Assembly: GCF_029227915.1 (NCBI RefSeq)
Contig: NC_079878.1
Coordinates: forward strand, 33,631,501 to 33,695,500
Length of the DNA stretch: 64,000 bases
Reading direction: 5' to 3'
From: Hydractinia symbiolongicarpus
Taxonomy: Eukaryota; Cnidaria; Hydrozoa; Anthoathecata; Hydractiniidae
Below the pieces are notes generated by a model, which saw only the letters and a list, made by a program, of their open reading frames with translations, searched no databases and had not been told where the DNA came from. Below, one piece after another: positions 26,242 through 41,500 of the stretch (positions within the stretch are counted from its first letter, which is position 1; each line of letters opens with the position of its first letter). Both the position numbers and the translations under genes were made by a program.

Positions 26242-29200
26242 CAGTAAAATATGACTTATAAATCTGAAGTTCTAAATGAAGCGCTACCACACCGCCCAGT
26301 GTAATCGCTGAGTTCCGGCAATTATGTCAAATTAAGAAGAATGTTTTTTCTTGGAGTCCAATTTTCTCATTTATCCAATCTATCAGGTCACAGTGCAAAG
26401 TTAGTTCAATTAAGTCCCACAGTCAATCGTTTCACTTTTAAAAGCGATGCAACCTAGTAATATCACGCAATATCACTACACACATGTTGGTACGAATATG
26501 TGACCCAACCGTTGTAACTCAAACGGACAGACACCGTTAGAAAGTCAATGAAATGTAGTTTTTGAAACTGTCACTATCTCTTTAGCGGGCGATAACGGAT
26601 AGGATTGGCCCCACAGTAAAAAATGACTTATAAATCTGAACTTCTAAATGAAGCGCTACCACACCACCCAGTGTAATCGCTGAGTTCCGGCAATTATGTC
26701 AAATTAAGAAGAATGTTTTTTCTTGGAGTCCAATTTTCTCATTTATCCAATCTATCAGGTCACAGTCCAAAGTTAGTTCAATTAAGTCCCACAGTCAATC
26801 GTTTCACTTTTAAAAGCGATGCAACCTAGTAATATCACGCAATATCACTACACACATGTTGGTACGAATATGTGACCCAACCGTTGTAACTCAAACGGAC
26901 AGACACCGTTAGAAAGTCAATGAAATGTAGTTTTTGAAACTGTCACTATCTCTTTAGCGGGCGATAACGGATAGGATTGGCCCCACAGTAAAAAATGACT
27001 TATAAATCTGAACTTCTAAATGAAGCGCTACCACAGCGCCCAGTGTAATCGCTGAGTTCCGGCAATTATGTCAAATTAAGAAGAATGTTATTTCGTGGAG
27101 TCCAATTTTCTTATTTATCCAATCTATCAGGTCACACTCCAAAGTTAATTCAATTAAGTCGCACAGTCAATCGTTTCACTGTTAAAAGCGATGCAACCTA
27201 GTAATATCAGGCAATATCGCTACCCACATGTTGGTACGAATATGTGACCCAACCGTTGAAACTCAAACGGACAGACACCATTAGAAAGTCAATGAAATGT
27301 AGTTTTTGAAACTGTTGCTATTTTTTCAGCGGGCGATAACGGATATGATTGGTCCCACAGTAAAGAATGATTTATTTATATAAATTTTTAAATGAAGCGC
27401 TACCACAGCGCCCAGTGTAATCGCTGAGTTCCGGCAATCACGTCAAATTAAGACGAATGTTATTTCTTGGAGTTCAATTGTCTCATTTATCACATTTATC
27501 AGGTCACAGTCCAAAGTTAGTTCAATTAAGTCCCACAGTCAATCGTTTCATTGTTAAAAGCGATGCAGCCTAGTAATATCAAAAAATTATCGCTAATTAC
27601 ATGTTGGTACGAATATGTGACCCAACCGTTGTAACTCAAACAAACTGACACCGTTAGAAAGTCAATGAAATGTAGTTTTTGAAACTGACGCTATTTCTTC
27701 AGCGCGCGATAACGGCTAGGGTTGGTCCCACAGTAAAAAATGACTTATAAATCTAAATTGTAAAATGAAGCGCTACCACAGCGCCCAGTGTAATCTCTGA
27801 GGTCCGGCAATCATGTCAAATTAAGAAAAATATTATTTCTTGGAGTCCTATTTTCTCATTTATCACATTTATCAGGTCACAGTCCAAGGTTAGTTTAATT
27901 AAGTCCCACAGTCAATCGTTTCACTGTTAAAAGCGATGCAACCTAGTAATATAAGAAAAATATCGCTACACACATGTTGGTACGAATATGTGACCCAACC
28001 CTGGTAACTCAAACGGACAGACACCGTTAGAAAGTCAATGAAATGTAGTTTTTGAAACTGTCGCTATCTCTTTAGCGGCGATAACGGATAGGATTGGCCC
28101 CACAGTAAAAAATGACTTATAAATCTGAACTTCTAAATGAAGCGCTACCACAGCGCCCAGTGTAATCGCTGAGTTCCGGCAATTATGTCAAATTAAGAAG
28201 AATGTTATTTCGTGGAGTCCAATTTTCTCATTTATCCAATCTATCAGGTCACACTCCAAAGTTAGCTCAATTAAGTCCCACAGTCAATCGTTTCACTGTT
28301 AAAAGCGATGCAACCTAGTAATATCAGGCAATATCGCTACCCACATGTTGGTACGAATATGTGACCCAACCGTTGAAACTCAAACGGACAGACACCATTA
28401 GAAAGTCAATGAAATGTAGTTTTTGAAACTGTTGCTATTTTTTCAGCGGGCGATAACGGATAGGATTGGTCCCACAGTAAAGAATGATTTATTTATATAA
28501 ATTTTTAAATGAAGCGCTACCACAGCGCCCAGTGTAATCGCTGAGTTCCGGCAATCACGTCAAATTAAGACGAATGTTATTTCTTGGAGTTCAATTGTCT
28601 CATTTATCACATTTATCAGGTCACAGTCCAAAGTTAGTTCAATTAAGTCCCACAGTCAATCGTTTCATTGTTAAAAGCGATGCAGCCTAGTAATATCAGA
28701 AAATTATCGCTAATTACATGTTGGTAGGAATATGTGACCCAACCGTTGTAACTCAAATAAACTGACACCGTTAGAAAGTCAATGAAATGTAGTTTTTGAA
28801 ACTGACGCTATTTCTTCAGCGCGCGATAACGGCTAGGATTGGTCCCACAGTAAAAAATGACTTACAAATCTAAATTGTAAAATGAAGCGCTACCACAGCG
28901 CCCACTGTAATCCCTGAGGTCCGGCAATCATGTCAAATTAAGAAAAATATTATTTCTTGGAGTCCTATTTTCTCATTTATCACATTTATCAGGTCACAGT
29001 CCAAGGTTAGTTCAATTAAGTCCCACAGTCAATCGTTTCACTGTTAAAAGCGATGCAACCTAGTAATATAAGAAAAATATCGCTAAATACATGCTGGCAC
29101 GAATATGTGACCCAACCGTTGTAACTCAAACGGACTGACACCGTTAGAAAGTCAATGAAATGTAGTTTTTGAAACTGTCGCTATTTCTTCAGCGCGCGAT

Positions 29201-32200
29201 AACGGCTAGGATTGGTCCCACAGTAAAAAATGACTTATAAATCTGAATTTTTAAATGAAGCGCTACCACAGCGCCCAGTGTAATCGCTGAGTTCCGGCAA
29301 TCACGTCAAATTAAGACGAATGTTATTTCTTGGAGTTCAATTGTCTCATTTATCACATTTATCAGGTCACAGTCCAAAGTTAGTTCAATTAGGTCCCACA
29401 GTCAATCGTTTCACTGTTAAAAGCGATGCAACCTAGTAATATTAGGCAATATGGCTACCCACATGTTGGTACGAATATGTGACCCAACCGTTGTAACTCA
29501 AACGGACAGACACCATTAGAAAGTCAATGAAATGTACCTTTTGAAACTGTTGCTATTTTTTCAGCGGGCGATAACGGCTAGGATTGGTCCCACAGTAAAA
29601 AATGACTTATAAATCTGAATTTTTAAATGAAGCGCTACCACAGCGCTCAGTGTAATCGCTGAGTTCCGGCAATTATGTCAAATTAAGAAGAATGTTATTT
29701 CTTGGAGTCCAATTTTCTCATTTATCACATTTATCAGGTCACAGTCCAAAGTTAGTTCAATTAAGTCCCACAGTCAATCGTTTCACTTTTAAAAGCGATG
29801 CAACCTAGTAATATCACGCAATATCACTACACACATGTTGGTACGAATATGTGACCCAACCGTTGTAACTCAAACGGACAGACACCGTTAGAAAGTCAAT
29901 GAAATGTAATTTTTGAAACTGTCGCTATCTCTTTAGCGGGCGATAACGGATAGGATTGGCCCCACAGTAAAAAATGACTTATAAATCTGAACTTCTAAAT
30001 GAAGCGCTACCACAGCGCCCAGTGTAATCGCTGAGTTCCGGCAATTATGTCAAATTAAGAAGAATGTTATTTCGTGGAGTCCAATTTTCTCATTTATCCA
30101 ATCTATCAGGTCACACTCCAAAGTTAGTTCAATTAAGTCCCACAGTCAATCGTTTCACTGTTAAAAGCGATGCAACCTAGTAATATCAGGCAATATCGCT
30201 ACCCACATGTTGGTACGAATATGTGACCCAACCGTTGAAACTCAAACGGACAGACACCATTAGAAAGTCAATGAAATGTAGTTTTTGAAACTGTTGCTAT
30301 TTTTTCAGCGGGCGATAACGGATAGGATTGGTCCCACAGTAAAGAATGATTTATTTATATAAATTTTTAAATGAAGCGCTACCACAGCGCCCAGTGTAAT
30401 CGCTGAGTTCCGGCAATCACGTCAAATTAAGACGAATGTTATTTCTTGGAGTTCAATTGTCTCATTTATCACATTTATCAGGTCACAGTCCAAAGTTAGT
30501 TCAATTAAGTCCCACAGTCAATCGTTTCATTGTTAAAAGCGATGCAGCCTAGTAATATCAGAAAATTATCGCTAATTACATGTTGGTACGAATATGTGAC
30601 CCAACCGTTGTAACTCAAACAAACTGACACCGTTAGAAAGTCAATGAAATGTAGTTTTTGAAACTGACGCTATTTCTTCAGCGCGCGATAACGGCTAGGA
30701 TTGGTCCCACAGTAAAAAATGACTTATAAATCTAAATTGTAAAATGAAGCGCTACCACAGCGCCCAGTGTAATCTCTGAGGTCCGGCAATCATGTCAAAT
30801 TAAGAAAAATATTATTTCTTGGAGTCCTATTTTCTCATTTATCACATTTATCAGGTCACAGTCCAAGGTTAGTTCAATTAAGTCCCACAGTCAATCGTTT
30901 CACTGTTAAAAGCGATGCAACCTAGTAATATAAGAAAAATATCGCTAAATACATGCTGGCACGAATATGTGACCCAACCGTTGTAATTCAAACAGACTGA
31001 CACCGTTAGAAAGTCAATGAAATGTAGTTTTTGAAACTGTCGCTATTTCTTCAGCGCGCGATAACGGCTAGGATTGGTCCCACAGTAAAAAATGACTTAT
31101 AAATCTGAATTTTTAAATGAAGCGCTACCACAGCGCCCAGTGTAATCGCTGAGTTCTGGCAATTATGTCAAATTAAGAAGAATGTTATTTCTTGGAGTCC
31201 AATTTTCTCATTTATCACATTTATCAGGTCACAGTCCAAAGTTAGTTCAATTAAGTCCCACAGTCAATCGTTTCACTGTTAAAAGCGATGCAACCTAGTA
31301 ATATCAGGCAATATCACTACACACATGTTGGTACGAATATTTGACCCAACCGTTGTAACTCAAACGGACAGACACCGTTAGAAAGTCAATGAAATGTAGT
31401 TTTTGAAACTGTCGCTATTTCTTCAGCGGGCGATAACGGATAGGATTGGTCCCACAGTAAAAAATGACTTATAAATCCGAACTTCTAAATGAAGCGCTAC
31501 CACAGCGCCCAGTGTAATCGCTGAGTTCCGGCAATTAGGTCAAATTAAGAAGAATGTTATTTCTTGGAGTCCAATTTTCTCATTTATCCAATCTATCAGG
31601 TCACACTCCAAAGTTAGTTCAATTAAGTCCCACAGTCAATTGTTTCACTGTTAAAAGCGATGCAACCTAGTAATATTAGGCAATATCGCTACCCACATGT
31701 TGGTACGAATATGTGACCCAACCGTTGTCACTCAAACGGACAGACACCATTAGAAAGTCAATGAAATGTACCTTTTGAAACTGTTGCTATTTTTTCAGCG
31801 GGCGATAACGGCTAAGATTGGTCCCACAGTAAAAATGACTTATAAATCTGAATTTTTAAATGAAGCGCTACCACAGCGCCCAGTGTAATCGCTGAGTTCC
31901 GGCAATTATGTCAAATTAAGAAGAATGTTATTTCTTGGAGTCCAATTTTCTCATTTATCACATTTATCAGGTCACAGTCCAAAGTTAGTTCAATTAAGTC
32001 CTACAGTCAATCGTTTCACTGTTAAAAGCGATGCAACCTAGTAATATCAGGCAATATCACTACACGCATGTTGGTACGAATATGTGACCCAACCGTTGTA
32101 ACTCAAACGGACAGACACCGTTAGAAAGTCAATGAAATGTAGTTTTTGAAACTGTCGCTATTTCTTCAGCGGGCGATAACGGATAGGATTGCTCCCACAG

Positions 32201-35200
32201 TAAAATATGACTTATAAATCTGAACTTCTAAATGAAGCGCTACCACAGCGCCCAGTGTAATCGCTGAGTTCCGGCAATTATGTCAAATTAAGAAGAATGT
32301 TTTTTCTTGGAGTCCAATTTTCTCATTTATCCAATCTATCAGGTCACAGTCCAAAGTTAGTTCAATTAAGTCCCACAGTCAGTCGTTTCACTTTTAAAAG
32401 CGATGCAACCTAGTAATATCAGGCAATATCGCTACCCACATGTTGGTACGAATATGTGACCCAACCGTTGTAACTCAAACGGACAGACACCATTAGAAAG
32501 TCAATGAAATGTAGCTTTTGAATCTGTTGCTATTTTTTCAGCGGGCGATAACGGCTAGGATTGGTCCCACAGTAAAAAATGACTTATAAATCTGAAATTT
32601 TTAAATGAAGCGCTACCACAGCGCCCAGTGTAATCGCTGAGTTCCGGCAATCACGTCAAATTAAGACGAATGTTATTTCTTGGAGTTCAATTGTCTCATT
32701 TATCACATTTATCAGGTCACAGTCCAAAGTTAGTTCAATTAAGTCCCACAGTCAATCGTTTCATTGTTAAAAGCGATGCAGCCTAGTAATATCAGAAAAT
32801 TATCGCTAATTACATGTTGGTACGAATATGTGACCCAACCGTTGTAACTCAAACAGACTGACACCGTTAGAAAGTCAATGAAATGTAGTTTATGAAACTG
32901 TCGCTATTTCTTCAGCGCGCGATATCGGCTAGGATTGGTCCCACAGTAAAAAGTGACTTATAAATCTAAATTTTAAAATGAAGCGCTACCACAGCGCCCA
33001 GTGTAATCCCTGAGGTCCGGCAATCATGTCAAATTAAGAAGAATATTATTTCTTGGAGTCCAATTTTCTCATTTATCACATTTATCAGGTCACAGTCCAA
33101 GGTTAGTTCAATTAAGTCCCACAGTCAATCGTTTCACTGTTAAAAGCGATGCAACCTAGTAATATGACAAAAATATCGCTAAATACATGCTGGCACGAAT
33201 ATGTGACCCAACCGTTGTAACTCAAACGGACTGACACCGTTAGAAAGTCAATGAAATGTAGTTTTTGAAACTGTCGCTATTTCTTCAGCGCGCGATAACG
33301 GCTAGGATTGGTCCCACAGTAAAAAATGACTTATAAATCTGAATTTGTAAATGAAGCGCTACCACAGCGCCCAGTGTAATCGCTGAGTTCCAGCAATCAC
33401 GTCAATTTAAGAACAATGTTTTTTTTGAGTCCAATTGTCTCCTTTATTACATTTATCAGGTCACAGTTCAAAGTTAGTTCATTTAAGTCCCACAGTCAAT
33501 CGTTTCACTGTTAAAAGCGATGCAACCTAGTAATATCAGTTAAATATCGCTAAATACATGTTGGTACGAATATGTGACACAACCGTTGCAACTCAAACGG
33601 ACTGACACCGTTAGAAAGTCATTGAAATGTAGTTTTTGAAACTGTCGCTATTTCTTCAGCGCATGATAACGGATAGGATTGGTCCCACAGTAAAAAATGA
33701 CTTATTTATCTAAATTTTTAAATGAAGCGCAACCACAGCGCCCAGTGTAATCGCTGAGTTACGGCAATCACGTCAAGTGAAGAAGAATGTTTTTTCTTGG
33801 AGTCCAATTGTCTCATTTGTCACATTTATCAGGTCACGGTCCAAAGTTAGCTCATTTAATTCCCACAGTCAATTGTTGCATTGTTAAAAGCGATGCAATC
33901 TAGTAATATTAGAAAATTATCGCTAAATACATGTTGGTACGAATATGTGACGCAACCGTTGTAACTGAAGCGGATTGATACCGTTAGAAAGTCAATGAAA
34001 TGTGGTTTTTGAAACTGTTGCCACTTCTTCAGCGCGCAATAACGGCTAGGATTGGTCCCACAGTAAAAAATGACTTATAAATCTGAATTTTTAAATGAAG
34101 CGCTACCCCAGCGCCCAGTGTAATCGCTGAGTTCCAGCAATCACGTCAATTTAAGAACAATGTTTTTTTTTAGTCCAATTGTCTCCTTTATTACATTTAT
34201 CAGGTCACAGTTCAAAGTTAGTTCATTTAAGTCCCACAGTCAATCGTTTCACTGTTAAAAGCGATGCAACCTAGTAATATCAGTTAAATATCGCTAAATA
34301 CATGTTGGTACGAATATGTGACCCAACCGTTGCAACTCAAACGGACTGACACCGTTAGAAAGTCATTAAAATGTAGTTTTTGAAACTGTTGCCACTTCCT
34401 CAGCGCGCGATAACGGCTAGGATTGGTCCCACAGTAAAAAATGACTTATTTATCTAAATTTTTAAATGAAGCGCAACCACAGCGCCCAGTGTAATCGCTG
34501 AGTTACGGCAATCACGTCAAGTGAAGAAGAATGTTTTTTCTTGGAGTCCAATTGTCTCATTTGTCACATTTATCAGGTCACGGTCCAAAGTTAGCTCAAT
34601 TAATTCCCACAGTCAATTGTTGCATTGTTAAAAGCGATGCAATCTAGTAATATTAGAAAATTATCGCTAAATACATGTTGGTACGAATATGTGACTCAAC
34701 CGTTGTAACTGAAGCGGATTGATACCGTTAGAAATTCAATGAAATGTGGTTTTTGAAACTGTTGCCACTTCTTCAGCGCGCGATAACGGCTAGGATTGGT
34801 ACCACAGTAAAGTATGACTTCCTTATCTAAATTTTTAAATGAAGCGCTACCCCAGCGCCCAGTGTAATCGCTGAGTTCCGGCAATCATGTCAAATTAAGA
34901 AAAATGTTATTTCTTGGAGTCCAGTTGTCTCATTTATCACATTTATCAGGTCACAGTCCAAAGTTAGTTCAAATAAATCCTACAGTCAATCGTTTCATTT
35001 TTAAAGTGATGCAACCTAGTAATATCAGAAAAATATCGCTAAATACATGTTGGTACGAATATGTGACCAAACCGTTGTACCTTAAGCGAACTGACACCGT
35101 TAGAAAGTCAATGAAATGTAGTTTTTGAAACTGTCGCTATTTCTTCACAGCGCGAGAACGGATAGGATTTGTTCCACAGTAAAAAGTGACTTATAAATCT

Positions 35201-38200
35201 AAAGTTTAAAATGAAGCGCTACCACAGCGCCCAGTGTAATCCCTGAGGTCCGGCTATCATGTCAAATTAAGAAGAATATTATTTCTTGGAGTCCAATTTT
35301 CTCATTTATCACATTTATCAGGTCACAGTCCCAGGTTAGTTCAATTAAGTCCCACAGTCAATCGTTTCACTGTTAAAAGCGATGCAACCTAGTAATATGA
35401 GAAAAATATCGCAAAATACATGCTGGCACGAATATGTGACCCAACCGTTGTAACTCAAACGGACTGACACCGTTAGAAAGTCAATGAAATGTAGTTTTTG
35501 AAACTGTCGCTATTTCTTCAGCGCGCGATAACGGCTAGGATTGGTCCCACAGTAAAAAATGACTTATAAATCTGAATTTTTAAATGAAGCGCTACCACAG
35601 CGCCCAGTGTAATCGCTGAGTTCCAGCAATCACGTCAATTTAAGAACAATGTTTTTTTTGAGTCCAATTGTCTCCTTTATTACATTTATCAGGTCACAGT
35701 TCAAAGTTAGTTCAAATAAATCCTACAGTCAATCGTTTCATTTTTAAAGTGATACAACCTAGTAATATCAGAAAAATATCGCTAAATACATGTTGGTACG
35801 AATATGTGACCAAACCGTTGTACCTTAAGCGAACTGACACCGTTAGAAAGTCAATGAAATGTAGTTTTTGAAACTGTCGCTATTTCTTCACAGCGCGAGA
35901 ACGGATAGGATTGGTTCCACAGTAAAGAAGGACTTATTTATCTAAATTTTTAAATGAAGCGCTATCACAGCGCCCAGTGTAATCGCTGAGTTCCGGCAAT
36001 CATGTCAATGTAAGAAGAATGTTTTTTTTGAGTCCAATTGTCTCCTTTATCACATTTATCAGGTCACAGTTCAAAGTTAGTTCATTTAAGTCCCACAGTC
36101 AATCGTTTCACTGTCAAAAGCGATGCAACCTAGAAATATCGGATAAATATTGCTAAATACATGTTGGTACGAATTTGTGACCCAACCGTTGCAACTCAAA
36201 CGGACTAACACCGTTAGAAAGTCATTGAAATGTAGTTTTTGAAACTGTCGCTATTTCTTCAGCACGCGATAACGGATAGGATTGGTCCCATAGGAAAAAA
36301 TGACTTATAAATCTGAATTTTTAAATGAAGCGCAACCACAGCGCCCAGTGTAATCGCTGAGTTCCGGCATTTATGTCAAATTAAGAAGAATGTTATTTCT
36401 TGAAGTCTAATTTTCTCATTTATCTCATTTATCAGGTCACAGTCCAAAGTTAGTTCAATTAAGTCCCACAGTCAATCGTTTCACTGTTAAAAGCGATGCA
36501 ACCTAGTAATATCAGGCAATATCACTACACACATGTTGGTACGAATATGTGACCCAACCGTTGTAACTCAAACGGACAGACACCGTTAGAAAGTCAATAA
36601 AATTTAGTTTTTGAAAGTGTCGCTATTCCTTCAGCGGGCGATAACGGATGGGATTGGTCCCACAGTAAAAAATGACTTATAAATCTGAACTTCTAAATGA
36701 AGCGCTACCACAGCGCCCAGTGTAATTGCTGAGTTCCGGCAATTATGTCAATTTAAGAAGAATGTTATTTCTTGGAGTCCATTTTTCTCATTTATCCAAT
36801 CTATCAGGTCACAGTCCAAAGTTAGTTCAATTAAGTCCCACAGTGAATCGTTTCACTGTTAAAAGTGATGCAACCTAGTAATATCAGGCAATATCGCTAC
36901 CCACATGTTGGTACGAATATGTGATCCAACCGTTGTAACTCAAACGGACAGACACCGTTAGAAAGTTAATGAAATGTAGTTTTTGAAACTGTCGCTAATT
37001 CTTCACAGCGCGAGAACGGAGAGGAATGGTTTCACAGTAAATAATGACTTATTTATCTAAATTTTTAAATGAAGCGCTACAACAGCGCCCAGTGTAATCG
37101 CTGAGTTCCGCCAATCACGTCAATTTAAGAAGAAGGTTTTTTTTGAGTCCAATTGTCTCCTTTATCACATTTATCAGGTCACAGTTCAAAGTTAGTTCAT
37201 TTAAGTCCCACAGTCAATCGTTTCACTGTTAAAAGCGATGCAACCTAGTAATCTCAGGAAAATTTCGCTAAATACATGTTGCTACCAATTTGTGACCCAA
37301 CCATTGTAACTCAAACGGACTGACTACGTTAGAAAGTCAATGAAATGTAGTTTTTGAAAATGTCGCTACTTCTTTAGGGCGCAATAACGGCTAGGATTGG
37401 TCCCACAGTAAAAAAGGACTTATTAATCTAAATTTTTAAATAAAGCGCTACCACAGAGGCCAGTGTATTCGCTGAGTTCCGGCAATCACGTCAAAATAAG
37501 AAAAATGTTTTTTCTTGGAGTCCAATTGTCTCATTTGTCACATTTATCAGGTCACGGTCCAAAGATAGCTCAATTAACTGCCACAGTCAATTGTTTCATT
37601 GTTAAAAGCGATGCAACCTAGTAATATCAGAAAATTATCGCTAAATACATGTTGGTACGGATATGTGACCCAACCGTTCGTTGTAACTCCAACGGACTGA
37701 CACCGTTAGAAAGTCAATGAAATGTAGTTTTTGAAACTGTCGCTATTTCTTCAGCGCGCGATAACGGATAGGATTGGTCCCACAGTAAAAAATGAATTAT
37801 TTATCTAAAATTTTAAATGAAGCGCAACCACAGAGCCCAGTGTAATCGCTGAGTTCCGGCAATCACGTCAAGTTAAGAAGAATGTTTTTTCTTGGAGTCC
37901 AATTGTCTCATTTATCACATTTATTAGGTCACGGTCCAAAGTTAGCTCAATTAAGTCCCACAGTCAATCGTTTCATTGTTAATAGCGATGCAACCAAGTA
38001 ATCTCAGAAAAATATCGCTAAATACATGTTAGTACCAATATGTCACCCAACCGTTGTAACTCAAACTGACTGACTACGTTAGAAAGTCAATAAAATGTAG
38101 TTTTTGAAACTGTCGCTATTTCTTTAGCGCGCAATAACGGCTAGGATTGGTCCCACAGTAAAAAAATGATTTATTAATCTAAATTTTTAAATAAAGCGCT

Positions 38201-38526
38201 ACCACAGCGCCCAGTGTAATCGCTGAGTTCCGGCAATCACGTCAAATTAAAAAGAATGTTTTTTTGAGTCCAATTGTCTCATTTATCACATTTATCAGGT
38301 CACAGTCCAAAGTTAGTTCATTTAAGTCCCACAGTCAATCGTTTCACTGTTAAAAGCGATGCAACCTAGTAATATCAGATAAATATCGCTAAATACATGT
38401 TTGTACGAATATGTGACCCAACCGGTGTAACTCAAACGGACTGACACCGTTAGAAAGTCAATGAAATGTAGTTTTTGAAACTGTCGCTATTTCTTCAGCG
38501 CGCGATAACGGCTAGGATTGGTCCCA
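26242..38526 (+). repeat. Mixed and more diverged satellite monomers
   Basis: About 33 monomers without one dominant repeat period. P-like monomers recur near 27360, 28487 and 30343 (spacings of about three and five monomers). Two almost identical neighbours lie near 26242 and 26615. Monomers near 33,740 and 34,460 share the tcatttgtcacattt and gtcaattgttgcattg variants. From about 34,900 to 38,500 copies differ more and carry small indels, for example a 4-bp duplication at about 37,677 (gttcgttg). No gene and no foreign insertion was seen. Confidence 0.8.
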
Positions 38527-41500
38527 CAGTAAATAATGACTTATAAATCTGAATGTTTAAATGAAGCGCTACCAAAGCGCCCAGTGTAATCGCTGAGTTC
38601 CGGCAATCTTGTCAAATTAAGAAGAATGTTATTTCGTGGAGTCCAGTTTTCTCATTTATCACATTTATCAGGTCACAGTCCAATGTTAGTTCAATTAAGT
38701 CCCACAGTCAATCGATTCACTGTTAAAAGCGATGCAACCTAGTAATATCAGGCAAATATCGCTACCCACATGTTGGTACGAATATGTGACCCAACCGTTG
38801 TAACTCAAACGGACTGACACCGTGAGAAAGTCAATGAAATGTAGTTTTTGAAACTGTCGCTATTTGTTCAGCGGGCAATAACAGCTAGGATTGGTCCCAC
38901 AGTAAAAAATGACTGATAAATCTAAATTTTTAAATGAAGCGCTAACACAGCGCCCAGTGTAATCCCTGAGTTCCGGCAATCATGTCAAATAAAGAAGAAT
39001 GTTATTTCATGGAGTCCAATTTTCTCATTTATCACATTTATCAGGTCACAGTCCAAAGTTAGTTCATTTAAGTCCCACAGTCAATCGTTTCACTGTTAAA
39101 AGCGATGCAACCTAGTAATATCAGATAAACATCGCTAAATACATGTTTGTACGAATATGTGACCCAACCAGTGTAACTCAAACGGACTGACACCGTTATA
39201 AAGTCAATGAAATGTAGTTTTTGAAACTGTCGCTATTTCTTCAGCGCGCGATAACGGCTAGGATTGGTCCCACAGTAAATAATGACTTATAAATCTGAAT
39301 GTTTAAATGAAGCGCTACCAAAGCGCCCAGTGTAATCGCTGAGTTCCGGCAATCTTGTCAAATTAAGAAGAATGTTATTTCTTGGAGTCCAGTTTTCTCA
39401 ATTATCACATTTATCAGGTCACAGTCCAAAGTTAGTTCATTTAAGTCCCACAGTCAATCGTTTCACTGTTAAAAGCGATGCAACCTAGTAATATCAGATA
39501 AATATCGCTAAATACATGTTTGTACGAATATGTGACCCAACCGGTGTAACTCAAACGGACTGACACCGTTAGAAAGTCAATGAAATGTAGTTTTTGAAAC
39601 TGTCGCTATTTCTTCAGCGCGCCATAACGGCTAGGATTGGTCCCACAGTAAATAATGACTTATAAATCTGAATGTTTAAATGAAGCGCTACCAAAGCGCC
39701 CAGTGTAATCGCTGAGTTCCGGCAATCTTGTCAAATTAAGAAGAATGTTATTTCGTGGAGTCCAGTTTTCTCATTTATCACATTTATCAGGTCACAGTCC
39801 AATGTTAGTTCAATTAAGTCCCACAGTCAATCGATTCACTGTTAAAAGCGATGCAACCTAGTAATATCAGGCAAATATCGCTACCCACATGTTGGTACGA
39901 ATATGTGACCCAACCGTTGTAACTCAAACGGACTGACACCGTGAGAAAGTCAATGAAATGTAGTTTTTGAAACTGTCGCTATTTGTTCAGCGGGCAATAA
40001 CAGCTAGGATTGGTCCCACAGTAAAAAATGACTGATAAATCTAAATTTTTAAATGAAGCGCTAACACAGCGCCCAGTGTAATCCCTGAGTTCCGGCAATC
40101 ATGTCAAATAAAGAAGAATGTTATTTCATGGAGTCCAATTTTCTCATTTATCACATTTATCAGGTCACAGTCCAAAGTTAGTTCATTTAAGTCCCACAGT
40201 CAATCGTTTCACTGTTAAAAGCGATGCAACCTAGTAATATCAGATAAACATCGCTAAATACATGTTTGTACGAATATGTGACCCAACCAGTGTAACTCAA
40301 ACGGACTGACACCGTTATAAAGTCAATGAAATGTAGTTTTTGAAACTGTCGCTATTTCTTCAGCGCGCGATAACGGCTAGGATTGGTCCCACAGTAAATA
40401 ATGACTTATAAATCTGAATGTTTAAATGAAGCGCTACCAAAGCGCCCAGTGTAATCGCTGAGTTCCGGCAATCTTGTCAAATTAAGAAGAATGTTATTTC
40501 TTGGAGTCCAGTTTTCTCAATTATCACATTTATCAGGTCACAGTCCAAAGTTAGTTCATTTAAGTCCCACAGTCAATCGTTTCACTGTTAAAAGCGATGC
40601 AACCTAGTAATATCAGATAAATATCGCTAAATACATGTTTGTACGAATATGTGACCCAACCGGTGTAACTCAAACGGACTGACACCGTTAGAAAGTCAAT
40701 GAAATGTAGTTTTTGAAACTGTCGCTATTTCTTCAGCGCGCCATAACGGCTAGGATTGGTCCCACAGTAAATAATGACTTATAAATCTGAATGTTTAAAT
40801 GAAGCGCTACCAAAGCGCCCAGTGTAATCGCTGAGTTCCGGCAATCTTGTCAAATTAAGAAGAATGTTATTTCGTGGAGTCCAGTTTTCTCATTTATCAC
40901 ATTTATCAGGTCACAGTCCAATGTTAGTTCAATTAAGTCCCACAGTCAATCGCTTCACTGTTAAAAGCGATGCAACCTAGTAATATCAGGCAAATATCGC
41001 TACCCACATGTTGGTACGAATATGTGACCCAACCGTTGTAACTCAAACGGACTGACACCGTGAGAAAGTCAATGAAATGTAGTTTTTGAAACTGTCGCTA
41101 TTTGTTCAGCGGGCAATAACAGCTAGGATTGGTCCCACAGTAAAAAATGACTGATAAATCTAAATTTTTAAATGAAGCGCTAACACAGCGCCCAGTGTAA
41201 TCCCTGAGTTCCGGCAATCATGTCAAATAAAGAAGAATGTTATTTCTTGGAGTCCAATTTTCTCATTTATCACATTTATCAGGTCACAGTCCAAAGTTAG
41301 TTCATTTAAGTCCCACAGTCAATCGTTTCACTGTTAAAAGCGATGCAACCTAGTAATATCAGATAAACATCGCTAAATACATGTTTGTACGAATATGTGA
41401 CCCAACCCGTGTAACTCAAACGGACTGACACCGTTAGAAAGTCAATGAAATGTAGCTTTTGAAACTGTCGCTATTTCTTCAGCGCGCGATAACGGCTAGG

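Noticed and set aside
34696-34884. 62-residue minus-strand frame in the satellite
   Set aside because: Occurs in one monomer only and is disrupted in its neighbours; no gene context.
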